Shown: one piece after another, positions 25,139-36,208 of the stretch
Numbering within the stretch: position 1 is the stretch's first letter
How the letters are laid out: each line of letters starts with the position of its first letter
Origin: Setophaga petechia
Taxonomy: Eukaryota > Chordata > Aves > Passeriformes > Parulidae
Length of the DNA stretch: 64,000 bases
Assembly: GCA_024362935.1 (NCBI GenBank)
Contig: JANCRA010000017.1
Span: 18,317,001 to 18,381,000, forward strand
Reading direction: 5' to 3'
Notes under the pieces: model-generated
Told to the model about the DNA's origin: nothing
The model's database searches: none
Seen by the model: the letters and a program-made list of their open reading frames with translations, nothing else
Position numbers and translations under genes: made by a program

Positions 25139-28100
25139 GTGTTCAGATGACCACATTATTTAGATCCCTACAGACTTTTCCTCCCTCGACACCAGCAGAT
25201 TCCCTAAGCCTGGTCACATTTGAGTCCTTCCCACCAGCCTGGCCCATTCTGTGTTCTCCCTGAGAAGTGAGAGTTCAGTGGGATGGATTTATGGGCTCCT
25301 CTATCTGCAGGCTGCTGGTGTTACTGGGAGAACACCAGAGCTAATTCTCTGCTTACACAAATTGTCCTTTTCATTCCTCTGCATCTAACTGATATGAATG
25401 TAATTAACTCCATTAACTTGCACGGTCATATTCTCTCCCCTCCCCCCTTTTTTTATTAATACAAATGAAAGAGGATTTGGATCCTGTTTTGTGCAGCCAG
25501 TGCAGCAGAGATTGGTGCTGGGGAAGGCACCTGCCCCAGGAATACACCTATTTACAGACAGTCCACACCAGGAGAGTTTGTGACACTCCCACAGCCAATC
25601 CACAGTGCATTTTAATTTAGATGAACCCCTGCTTTAGAGAGGATTTAAACTACCTCAGCGATGGCTGATTGACATAAAATTAAAAGGGAGAAAGAGTGGC
25701 TTTGGAAGTGGTTGTGAATATATTTAACTTGGTGCTGTACTGAGGGAATGGATGGACTGCCTCTCATGACCTGTGTGGAGAGGCAGCAGAATAAAAATGT
25801 GGCTCTGCACTTTGCCTTTCCTTTTTCATACCTGTCACGTCTCAGATTTGCCACCCTCAGATGAATTGCTGTTCCTCCCATGCATAGTGTGAATTGTTTG
25901 ATGTATCTCTCAAGGAGCTGTTAAATCTGGGCTACAGTAAAGTTGTGTAATTTATCCTGAGTCAGGGGTGACATTCCACCCAGCAGCAGGACAGTGAGAC
26001 ACAGGAGCCTCAGTTTTGTTTATTGTTAAGGAGAAGCACCTTGCTCCATTTATTTTGTTAGAATAAATTATTTCCTATCATGTACCCAACTATTTATTGG
26101 AGGCAGCAAAAAAAAAAAAAAAAAAAAAAAATAAAGAGAGGTGAATTCACAACACCTACAGGCACTTAAGGGAAAATATGTCACCCACCCCTTTTCTCCT
26201 CATATTTACATGGATTCCATCTCCACATAGGGATGTACAAGAAAATACTGGAGTGCAGCTGTCCATGGGAAAGGGTTTTCTACAGGGCAGAAATTTTGTT
26301 GCCTTTAGAACAAATTCAAATTGTGCATTGGTGGGAAATTCAAAGAGAAAAAACACCACAGCACCTGAGATTGTCACATATGGATGTTCCAACCAAACTA
26401 ATCATTCCCATGGTAATTTTCTTTTACCCTTTAATTTTCTTTAGTTCATTTCTTCAGAAACTGTGCCTCATGAAACAATAGTCCTTGTACAAGAGTTTGC
26501 AAGCAGAATCTAGAAAAATGTGCTGAGTTCTCAATTTATTTTTCGACATCTGTTAATATTTGTGAAAACAGTTCTGGTGTTAGGGGTGGATTGCATATTG
26601 TCTGTATTCAGAGTTATTTTTTAGTGGTGAAACATTCTATTTTGGCATATTGTAAGTGAAGATAAAGGTAGAAATTTCAAAACAATGCATAACAAATCTG
26701 TAAAGATTATAAACAGATGAAGCTGACTGACACCTGGTTGAATTCTCTTTACCTGACTCATCTGTTTTTTCTTTACATAAAAACAGCAAAAGAAAAACAG
26801 AAAGGGATTTTATCAAATCCACAACATTGATATATAGGACACAGAGGTTCTATATGATACTTTGATTATTTTCAAATCCTGCAGAAAAAGCAAAAAATCC
26901 AGTGAGGGCAAGGTGCACAGCCATTTCATGGAACACAGAGGGATTGCCCCAGTTCCTGTTTAAGGAAATGTTGCTCAGCTCTCTCCTAATTCTCTCTCAC
27001 AGGAGATGGGACACGACATTTACAGCCAGAACTGACAGGAATGGCCTCGCTCAGGGCCACCCCTGCAGGAGTGGCAGGAGCAGAGGACACTGCCCAGAAC
27101 CACAGGGCTGCACCAGTGCCACCAGTGCCACATCTGTACCTGTGCCTTAGGGTTTGAGATTTTATATTTTTAATATCTTTGTAATCCTGCAGTTCTTTAG
27201 TGTATAACATTAATCTCCATGTACAGTGTGAGCTGCTGCTCTCCCATGTTGGGCAGACACAACAATTCCTCTCCAGGCTGGGAACCAAGGACACCTCACT
27301 GCCTCAGGGCCCAGGGATGGGAACAAAAGGGAGTTTGGGGGGAGCAAGCTTGAGGTCAATGACTTCATTACCTGAAGCTGTAATTGAAATATTAATCCCC
27401 AAAATGCAAATGGACCAAACTTATAAAAGTGTACAAACCCATCACTCCACATCCATTTTTTTTGGGTGTAGCCCCTGGGGGGCTTTTTCTGCTTTAAATG
27501 TACCTGAAGTTTCTTCAATAAGTATCACTGCTTTTTACTCCCTTAATTCTGCCTGGCCTCTGTGTTTAGGTAGCCCAGAAAGACACCAGCAGCACAGAGC
27601 TGCCCCAGTACCCCAGTACCCCCACCTGTACCAGTGTCACCATAGCTGTGAGGTGCAGGGGCAGAGCTCTGCCCAGCACACATTTAAACCCTGAGTTAAT
27701 TGTTTCACCAATGCTGTCACCCCCTCAGCACAGCTGGCTGGATGTGTCCTCTGACACAGTCAGCCTTTCTAAAAAACCTCAAAGTGAAAAACGCAGGATG
27801 TAGCAATCCCCTCAATGGTAAAGCTCTACTTCTGAGCCTTTCATTAGTATACAGAAGGTGAGCCTTTAATTACAAACCTTTCACAGTCTGGAGCACCCTA
27901 GGGCTTCCAAACATCCTGGTGAAGGCAGGAAGGATATTTCAGACTTCATTTCAATTCCCTGAAACTTTTGTCAACAGCCTCATTGCAAATGGAAACTGCT
28001 CAGTGCTGCTCAGCTGTGCTGCCTCAGCTGCTAAACCAGCCCAGCCCTGGAAAAAAACCTGCCCTCATTAAAAGAGACAGGCATGAAATAAGACTCAGCT

Positions 28101-28798
28101 TCAAAAACCTCTAAACTGCTGCAGCAGTGAAGGATGAATATAAACTTTGAATATAAACTGAATATAACAAAATGTTATGAAGACATTTGGCCATAAATGT
28201 ATTTTCTGAGCCCTGTATTTGGTGGGCAGGAGGAGAGCAGTGGTGTGGGGGATATTTTGGGGTCCCTGCAGGGCAGCTCTGCACATTCACACCCCAGGCA
28301 CTGCTCAAGGGCTTGCTCAGACCTGCAGGGAGCCTCTCTGAAGGCTGCTGGCAGATTTCTGTCACCAGGAGGAATTCAAAATCCTCCAAGTTCAACAAAT
28401 CACAGCACAATGGGCTGGTTTGCAGGCTGAAAGTGCTTCCAAGCTTTGCTGCTGTGGTGTGGGCACTCCCTGCTTCCTCTCCCACTCCTCACAGGCTGGG
28501 GTTTGGACAGGAGTACAGATCCCTGAAATCTCAGAGAAGGCTCAGCCACACCTAAAATAATCCTGCACAAAGCAGGGCAGCTCCCCCAGCCAAGTGATGG
28601 ATGGAGCCTGGCAGGATAACTGATGGCTCCTCCTTGGGAAGACACCTGGGGTGATTAAATGATATTTCTACTTCATTCTTAATTCAAAGCTGATTATTAC
28701 ATGTGCAGTTACTCATGTTGTACTCCCCAGTTTGAAAAATGAAGGTAACGAGGTTGAAAAGCTCTTTAAGCATGCCAAGGAACAGACACACAGGTATT
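25139..28798. other. Non-coding stretch, no gene recognised
   Basis: No gene is recognised. There is a poly(A) run at 26108-26131 (listed) and short GC-richer patches near 27040-27150 and 28200-28640. The 164-codon plus-strand frame at 27200-27694 has no domain or splice framing that I can see. Confidence 0.55.
26108..26131. repeat. Poly(A) run
   Basis: Twenty-four A residues are followed by taaagagag. No retroposed gene body is recognisable upstream, so it is treated as simple sequence. Confidence 0.9.
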
Positions 28799-29443
28799 GC
28801 ACTGAAACTTTGAAAAAGGCACTGAAAGCATGAAAAAGCTACTGAAACATTGAAAAAGGCACTGAAACTTTGAAAAAGGCACTGAAACCTTGAAAAAGGC
28901 ACTGAAACCTTGGTAAAGGCACTGAAACCCTGAAAAAGGTACTGAAATAATGAAAAATGGCACTGAAACCTTGAAAAAGGCACTGAAAGCATGAAAAATG
29001 CAGTGAAACCATGAAGAAGGCACTGAAACCATGAAGAAGGCACTGAAAGCATGAAAAAGGCACTGAAAACTTGAAAAAGGCATTGAAGCCATTAAAAAGG
29101 CACTGAAAGCAAGAAAGAAGGCACCAAATTTATGAAAAGTCACTGAAACCATGAAAAAGTCACTGAAACCTTGGAAAAGGGCACTGAAACCATAAAAAAG
29201 GCACTGAAACCATGAAAAAAGGCACTGAAACCTTGGAAAAGGCATTGAAACCATGAAAAAGGCACTGAAGCCATTAAAAGGCACTGAAAGCATGAAAAAA
29301 GGCACCAAAATTGTGAAAAGGCACTGAAACCATGAAAAAAGCCACTAAAACTTTGGGAAAGGGCACTGAAACCATGAAAAAGGCACTGAAACCATGAAAA
29401 AGGCACTGAAACCATGAAAAAGGCACTGAAAGTAAGAAAAAAG
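28799..29443 (+). repeat. 20-bp minisatellite, direct array
   Basis: About 32 units of ggcactgaaaccatgaaaaa run head to tail. Units vary at the middle bases (ccatg, ccttg, gcatg, ctttg) and in A-run length, so periods of 19-22 occur. The minus strand stays open for up to 180 codons of a repeating Phe-Ser-rich pattern, which is an artefact. At 29443 the array ends and its orientation flips (next entry). Confidence 0.95.
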
Positions 29444-29453
29444 CATCTGCTTT

Positions 29454-29540
29454 GAGCCTTTTTCATGGTTTCAGTGCCTTTTTCAGGGTTTCAGTTCCTT
29501 TTTCAAGGTTTCAGTGCCTTTTTCAAGGTTTATAGGCACT
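29454..29540 (-). repeat. Inverted copy of the 20-bp minisatellite
   Basis: Four units of the same minisatellite appear here as the reverse complement (cctttttcatggtttcagtg and variants). They are separated from the direct array by only about ten bases. The junction carries its own small palindrome, aaagca-tc-tgcttt, so the right end of the array can fold into a hairpin of roughly 80-90-base arms. Confidence 0.92.
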
Positions 29541-31756
29541 CAAACTGTGTTCAGTGCTCTAAACTGAGCATTCAAAACTTCTTCACTCATTCATGTTGAC
29601 TTCCAGTGTGAATTCTCAAAATCTCATCACACTGCAGCCCTTCAGCAGAGACAAATCTCTGTCTTGTAAAAGCCATGATAAAGTGTGGCTGCATCAGAAT
29701 TGGCTTCTGTGGGCTTGTATAATGTTTGCTGACTTTTTATGAAGCTGTGCTAATTAACAAGGCAGAGTATTGTAAAATCTGCAAGCAGAAGTATTTTCAA
29801 CTTTGATTTTTTTACCTTTAAACGCCTGTAAAATATTTCATTTCATAGGTGCGTATGATGATGTCTGGTTAAAAAAATAAGAAAAAAATATAAGGCTTTT
29901 TTTGTTTGGTTGGTTTGGTAGGGTTTTTTATGGGTTTTTTTTTTTTTCCTTTTAAATTAATAGGGAAAAAATGACATTGGACTGCACAGTCTCTAATGTC
30001 AATGAACTGGCTGATAAAACACCATTGACACTGATAACACCAGCAAACCATTGTGTACTGTGCTTCATATTTAGTGTTCAGGGAAAACATGATCTGCAGC
30101 AGCTCTGAAGAGTAAATCTGATCTCTAGAGAGGAGTCTCAATGATCCCATTAACATTGATCATATTTGAAGAAGTCTCAGGCATAATACATTATTAATAA
30201 GACCCCCTTTCTGTTTGTTTTTTTTAATGGTTTAAAAGAAACAAAGGACATTAGATAGAAATGTCTCCATTAAAATAACCTAAGTGGTCGGGCTAAAACC
30301 CTCCAATGACAGGAAATCACAGGAAATCCAGAATTCAGGGCTGCTGCTCCCCCTGAGTGTCTCCAGCCACCAGCTGAGCCCTTGTGCAATGCTTTGCAAT
30401 ATTGAATAAATTCAAAACAAGGGGACAAAGATGAGTCACCTCCTTCCTGCTGGTCATGTCCAAACCTAATGCACTTTTTGTGTATCTGACCAGTAACTGG
30501 CTCCTGGTTCTCACTCCCTCCACACATGGGATTGTTCTTGGGAATTTCATCTTCCATGAAAGACAATATCATGGTAAAAAACCCAGAAATTCTCAAGGGA
30601 TTTGATGGGAAGACTTTGCTCAGGATGCTCATCTCCCAGGATAGATGTAATGAATATAAAAACATAACAAATCTGAAAACCAGAATTAAGTACCTGACCT
30701 GACTTTTTTAGGTAGTGGAATATAATTTTAAGGGACTAGTTCTGCTATTCCTAAGTTTAAAGCAATTTTAAGGATATTCTACTAAAACCAGATCTGTTCC
30801 AAGTTTTCCAGCAGCAGTGGCCTCCTGTCAGTGCCAGGGCTGCTCTCAGGGATTGGGGTGGGAATTCAGGAGTGCTGGGAGCCCTGCACTGAGCTGGATC
30901 CAGCTGAACAGAGCCAGGCTGCTCTCACAAGCTCCAAAAGCTGCTTTGGAACAGGGAGGTGCTGCCTTTTCCAGGACAAAGGTGCCTGATGTGCTATCAC
31001 TGAAGTGATCAGGGATATTCAACAGGCAACGCTCACTCAGCAGGGCAGCAAAACTCCCTGTGGAAAGGAAAATCCTCCCCAAATGATTCTTCCCCTCTGA
31101 AATTTAGAACATTTAAGGACTCTCAGCCAATGGACAAACCAGTTTATTCTGTTTTTATGGCCTGAGAAGGACAGAGCCCACAGACCACCACAAAGATTTA
31201 CAGCCTGGGGTCACCAAGTGGAATTGCAAAATCCACTGCAAATTTTTTTGCCAGTGCTCCAAAGTAAAAGATCACTCTGGCATTGCTAATAGGTTTATTG
31301 GAGGAGTTTACTTAGCTGACAAATCAATACAAAACAACAGCAAAAATACCTTTTTCTTTTCTTTTACTAACAGCAACTTTCCTAGTGGGAATGCCAGTGC
31401 TCACAGAATTATAACTGGGCAGGTTTTTTGAGCACAGTAAAGTCTTCAATTCTCTTTAAAAAATGATACTTTAGGGAAAAGCATTCCTGCTTTGCTGTAA
31501 CATATTTCCTTCTTTTTTATTTTTTTAAGGTGAACCTTCAAAAGATTTCCACCTAGCATTTCTTCTAATATGTGCAGTATAATCTAGATGGTTTATGGTC
31601 CCTTGTTATATAAAGTACAGGAAAATCTTATTTAATTTCCAATCAAACCTTAATGATTTGGCTGTCAGTTTTCACAGCACTCTTTGTTGAATGAAAAGCA
31701 GCTTATATATGGAATTATTCACGTGTACACCTTGATTTCATATATGTAGACACAGG

Positions 31757-31782
31757 CACACAGGTATCTCCATACCTGTGTG
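31757..31782. repeat. Perfect 11-bp inverted repeat with 4-base loop
   Basis: cacacaggtat at 31757-31767 is complementary to atacctgtgtg at 31772-31782, with loop ctcc. It sits at the edge of a short TG run, so it may derive from simple-sequence slippage. Confidence 0.8.
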
Positions 31783-33565
31783 TGTGTACATCTAAATATG
31801 TCTAAGATCAAAGAAATGTGATTGTTCAAGTTTCCTTTCAGAGAACAACAGCAAAAACAGCAGGGGGCAAGCAGCAGCAGCAAAATGGGAACAGCTTTAG
31901 AGTGCAGAGCATGAGGAAGATCCCAACCACATCAGAAAGAGATTTGTGTAATGGTATTCCAGCATCAGGGAAATATCTGCTCATGCTGCCTTGTAAGGTG
32001 CATCCCTGAGCAGTTGGTATCAATTACCACTGGCAGGTAAAATTCCAGTTCTGTTCTTCTGCAAAAATACAGATTTCATTCTTTAGGGAAGATGTTGTCT
32101 GCTTGCACCCACTAAAAGCTGTTTTCTGAAAAAAAGAAACTCAAACCAAAGTGCTTTTATTGATAAGTAGTTTTATATTTGTTGTGTGCATATTAAAGTA
32201 AATACTACAGATAGTAGATGCTTCATTTAAGAAAATTCAAACCTAGTATCCAGCTGATTCCCACCAGGCATCACAACTGCAGGCACTGAAAACCCAATGA
32301 AATCCAGACACCAAAGATGATGGCAAAGATACTTCTAGTGGTGTTGACTTCAAACAGCTTGATTTTAAAAGAAAATTAAAATTCAAAACAAGGTTAGTCG
32401 TGTCCTACTGAATATTAAATCTCCTCACAAGTCTTCCCCCTGTAAAACCTGCTGGCAGCTGTGGACACAGCTCAGGAAGAGCAGCCTTGTGTCTCTCATG
32501 AGAAGGGAAAGGACAAAGGATTCCATGGATTGCTGGGAAGATGCATCAGCCCAGGGGAAGGTGGATGCTCTGCCCTGGCTGCTGACAGCAGCTCCCACAT
32601 TAACCCAGCAGGGTTTTCCACTTCTTCTCCTCTCCCCAGCACAGACCCTTCCTGTCCATTGCAGAACTGAGGGACAGCTCTGTTAATGAGCTGTAAACCC
32701 CTCTCTGTTTAAAGGCAGACTAATTTAAGTACTCAAAGTCCACACGTCTATTTGGAATTTCCTGACATTTGATATTTGCTCTGGAGTTCAGCAAGATTAA
32801 TATTTCGAGGTCAAAGTCATTCAAGTCCTCAGAAAGTAATGCTTGTAATAAAATCCATGCCTACCTTTATGCTGGCAGATGTTAATTATGTCTTTTCTAC
32901 AGCACCAGATAGCAGAACAGGACTGGAGCCTCTTATAAAATGGTCTTGATCACTCAACACCTACCCAATTATTTTAAATATGGAAAATAATGCTTTAAAA
33001 GGAATTTGATTCCCTAGAGAGTTTCTGTGGTCAAAGTAACACTGCATGCCCATCTCCCTACTGCCAAAGTGGTTCTTGTTTGTTGATGAGGAAGATAACA
33101 ATCTGAGTATTGAAAAAAACCCCTACTTTAGCCCCTAAATCACTTCTTTTACCTGGGAGCAGACTGGGTGGGGGTGATGGTGGTATCTGCTTCCCCTCAG
33201 CTGAATTCGAGTGAGAACTCAGGAGGAGGGAAATGTGGAGAAAACCATAGCAAAGCATCCCCACTGAGGTTCTTCAAAACCTCAAAATTACAAAATTACA
33301 CATGCACACAAACACATGGAGGCTGGAAAGGTGCTGCTCTACAGAAAACTGAAATAATCCAAGCCAGAGATTTCTTTTTCCCCCTGTCCCAGCCCTGCCA
33401 CCAAGATGCATTTGGATGGTTCAGAGAGCTGAGCAGCAGAAAAACTCCCAAAAACTGATGGCAGGGGGCAGCTGCCTGTCTGAGCCAGTGCAAGTTCAAG
33501 GTTATCAGAGGAGGAGGAACAGAAGCACAGCCCCTCTGAGCTGAGCTGCATTTCTGTCTTTTTTC

Positions 33566-33716
33566 AGAGGCTCCTTCCAGTCCTACAACAGTTTCAAGAG
33601 TGCTGAAGGCTGGAACGGATTGCTGACCTTTGCCTGGACATTTGGTGGATACACAGCTTGTGCTGCTTTAATTAAATGCAGGGCTGATAGCCTGGACCAG
33701 TGGTCAGAAATTCATT
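33566..33716 (+). other. Weak candidate terminal exon
   Basis: After a pyrimidine-rich tract ending in ttttttcag (to about 33567), one frame is open for about 48 codons to a TAA at 33714-33716. It reads GSFQSYNSFKSAEGWNG... and ends ...DQWSEIH, with a mixed amino-acid composition. No family is recognised. An open stretch of this length after a chance AG is not rare, so this stays a low-confidence suggestion. There is no AATAAA close behind it. Confidence 0.12.
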
Positions 33717-35319
33717 AAAGTAATGAGAATGCCTTTGCAGCTACCTTCCAGGCTATCTTTGTAAACTCTTCAGGCAATATTAGAGATTGCAGGGTTGAGA
33801 ACAGGTCCAGAAATCTACTAGAGGAATAAATGATGATGGGGACTCATTATCAGATGAGAGAAATTAATCCAGATGGCTGGGAGCAGGGATAGGGAAAGAT
33901 CACCCTGGTTCTGTTTATTTCAAGTGAAATTTTTCCATCCCCAGCATATCAGGGAATGGAGAGAATGTTTGCATAAAATTCTTATTTATAGATAGTTCTG
34001 AAACGTCCAGGGAGAGCATCTGATTCGCAGACATTAAGATTTAATTAAGTTCTAAATTCAGTTAATAAGATGGAAAAGTCTGAAAGATTAGACATGAATC
34101 CACATCTGAACTTTTCCCAAGCCTCCCTTCCTGAAGTGCCTGTAACCAGAGGTTCCCCCAAGATGAGCATCCTGAGTATCCCTTCCCTCACATCCCCTGT
34201 CAGAGCTCTGTGCAAAACCTCCAAAAACCAAGCAAGCCCACGGAGCTGTGAGATCCAAAAATCCAAGAAGGTTTCTCTGCAGTATTGCACCATACCACAG
34301 CACAGGCACTTGTTAAACTCACAGTGGAGCTGGTTTTATTAGAATAAATTGTGAGCATTCTCACAAAAGCCTTTGCATTATCATTTAAAACTATATTGGC
34401 AAAAAGGCTTTTGAGCTTCCAGTGCCTTAAATTTTCCAAACAAGAGCGCACAGCTCATCAGTCCGGATGTAAAAAGTTTGCCTGGTTGGTTTTATTTCCC
34501 TTGGCATCTTTCCCTTGTCTCTTGACAGAAGACAGCTCCATTGCTGTGCTGATAAAAGAGCAGCAGAGCTATATGATACTGCCACCTCCATCAAAAATCA
34601 CTTCCTTGTCAAAAATCTCTGTATTATTGCTGCAGCTGAGCGTGGCTTTGGTGAGGATTCAGGGGACTGTGCTGTGACACAGCACCTGTGTTTGCACTGG
34701 GCCTTTTTCTCTGCTGGTAATTGTTCCAGGCACAGAAGCCTTTGTTTTTTGTCTCTGCTCTACTTGTCAACAGCTTCGTGGGCAGGCTGTTGGGAGAGCT
34801 GAGCCTTTGAGAGCCTGTTTTCCAGGTAATTAAAAGTAAAGATTTTTCCTCTTGTCTTTTTTGCTGCCCCAGGATTTTTGCTGACTTCCCCACTGAAGTG
34901 AGCAGCTCTTTCAGGAATGGCACCTCTGGTCAGCACAGCTGCACTGGTGCAGCACGGATTTCATTGTGCAGGGCTGTGCTTGGCCAGCTGAGAACGAGAC
35001 AACAATTAGAATAAAGCCCTTGTAAAGTACCTGCATTCAGGCAGATGTAGCATGCTCTTTTAAGAGATAATATGCCTGGGAGAATGAGATGGCAGAACTA
35101 AGCTAAGATGTAAGCTGCTTTGAAAAATACCCATCACCAGTTCAGCTGTGCCCAGGGGTACCTGAGCTGTTGTCAGCTAAATAATCCCACAGTGAGCCAG
35201 GACAATGCAGCTCCGTGGCACAGGAACAAAGCAGGGAAGGAAATTCACGATGCTTTCTCTGGCAAGAACAGTTTCAATTGAGCTGCTTGAGGCTGAGAGC
35301 AGCCCTGCCAGGATGGGTT

Positions 35320-35534
35320 TGGGGGTGAGGCTGGGCAGGTCCCAGCCCAGGGAGGGGATTCTGCCCCTCTCAGGTGAGACCCCAGCCCAGGAAGGACCTG
35401 CAGAGAGTCCAGAGGAGGCCACCAAGCTGCTCTTGGCCGTGGAAACAGGCTGGGAGAGCTGGGGTGTTCACCTGGAGAAGAGGAGATTCGGGGTGACCCA
35501 ATTATGGCCTCCTGTACTGAGGGGAGCCTGCAAG
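35320..35534 (+). mobile_element. CR1 LINE fragment, plus strand, 5' part of a split copy
   Basis: The sequence follows avian CR1 in order: gggaggggattctgcccctc, ggtgagaccccagcccagga, gagtccagaggaggccacca, gagagctggggtgttcacct and ggagaagaggagattcgggg. It stops at gcctgcaag (35534), where a solo LTR begins, and resumes at 35924. The left edge is approximate. No reading frame survives. Confidence 0.88.
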
Positions 35535-35917
35535 TGTCACAGACATTTTCATGAAAAATCCTTTCCTTAGGATTTTTCCTCCTGAGAAGCTGAGAGGCCT
35601 CAGGAACAAAATGTAACCAATGGTTATCTGCTGCTGTGGAATGCAACAGGAGCATCTGGGATTGGTCTCATGTGGTTGTTTCTAATTAATGGCCAATCAC
35701 AGTCAGCTGGCTCAGACTCTCTGTCCCAGCCACAAACCTTTGTTATCGTTCCTTCTTTTTCTATTCTTAGCCAGCCTTCTGATGAAATCCTTTCTTCTAT
35801 TCTTTTAGTATAGTTTTAATATAATATATATCATAAAATAATAAATCAGCCTTCTGAACCATGGAGTCAGATCCTCATCTCTTCCCTCATCCTCAGACCT
35901 CTGTGAACACGGTCACA
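35535..35917 (+). mobile_element. Solo LTR, plus strand, nested in CR1
   Basis: The element starts TGTCACAGACATTTTC and ends GAACACGGTCACA, so it has TG...CA ends. It shares the full order of motifs with the two minus-strand LTRs at 45.9 and 48.4 kb: ctgctgtggaatgcaaca, aattaatggccaatcacag with a CCAAT word, cagccttctgatgaaatcc, a TA-rich tract, then AATAAA, and ctgtgaacac near the end. The flanks read tgcaag on the left and cacaag on the right, a 6-bp duplication with two mismatches (caag is exact). No internal retroviral sequence is present. Confidence 0.82.
35840..35845 (+). promoter_or_regulatory. AATAAA polyadenylation signal in the solo LTR
   Basis: AATAAA lies after the TA-rich segment and about 75 bases before the LTR end. 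That is a normal place for the retroviral poly(A) signal. The two related LTRs also have AATAAA-type words after a TA-rich segment. Confidence 0.5.
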
Positions 35918-35923
35918 CACAAG

Positions 35924-36208
35924 AAAGATGGAGAGAGGGATGGAGTGGTGGGGGAATGGCTCAAACCAAAAGAGGTTTAGATCAGATATTGGGAAGGAAT
36001 TGTTCCTGTGAGGGGGGAAAGGCCCTTGGATGGAATTCCCAGAGCAGCTGTGGCTGCCCCTGGGTCCTGGCAGCGTCCAAGGCCAGGCTGGACATTGGGC
36101 TTGGAGCACCCTGGGATTGTGGAATTTGTCCCTGCTCAGGGCTGGGTGTGGGATGTGTTGGGTTTTAAGGTCCCTTCCAACCCAGGTCATTCTGGGATTC
36201 TGTGATGA
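35924..36208 (+). mobile_element. CR1 LINE fragment, plus strand, 3' part of the split copy
   Basis: CR1 resumes with aaagatggagagaggga, then aggtttagatcagatattgg, agcagctgtggctgcccctg, ccaaggccaggctggacatt and ttttaaggtcccttccaacc. It ends in the CR1 tail words attctgggattctgtgatga. Together with 35320-35534 it makes one element interrupted by the LTR, with a shortened middle near 35940-35970 relative to the family as I remember it. Confidence 0.9.

Larger units (their letters stand above)
29541..35319. other. Non-coding stretch, no gene recognised
   Basis: There are T-rich and A-rich tracts around 29870-29965. A short perfect hairpin at 31757-31782 and a possible single exon at 33566-33716 are listed separately. 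No interspersed repeat family was recognised between the minisatellite and the split CR1. Confidence 0.5.

Noticed and set aside
28684..29466. Minus-strand open frames of up to 180 codons rich in Phe and Ser
   Set aside because: They follow the 20-bp minisatellite exactly and cycle with it; no unique start or end domain exists.
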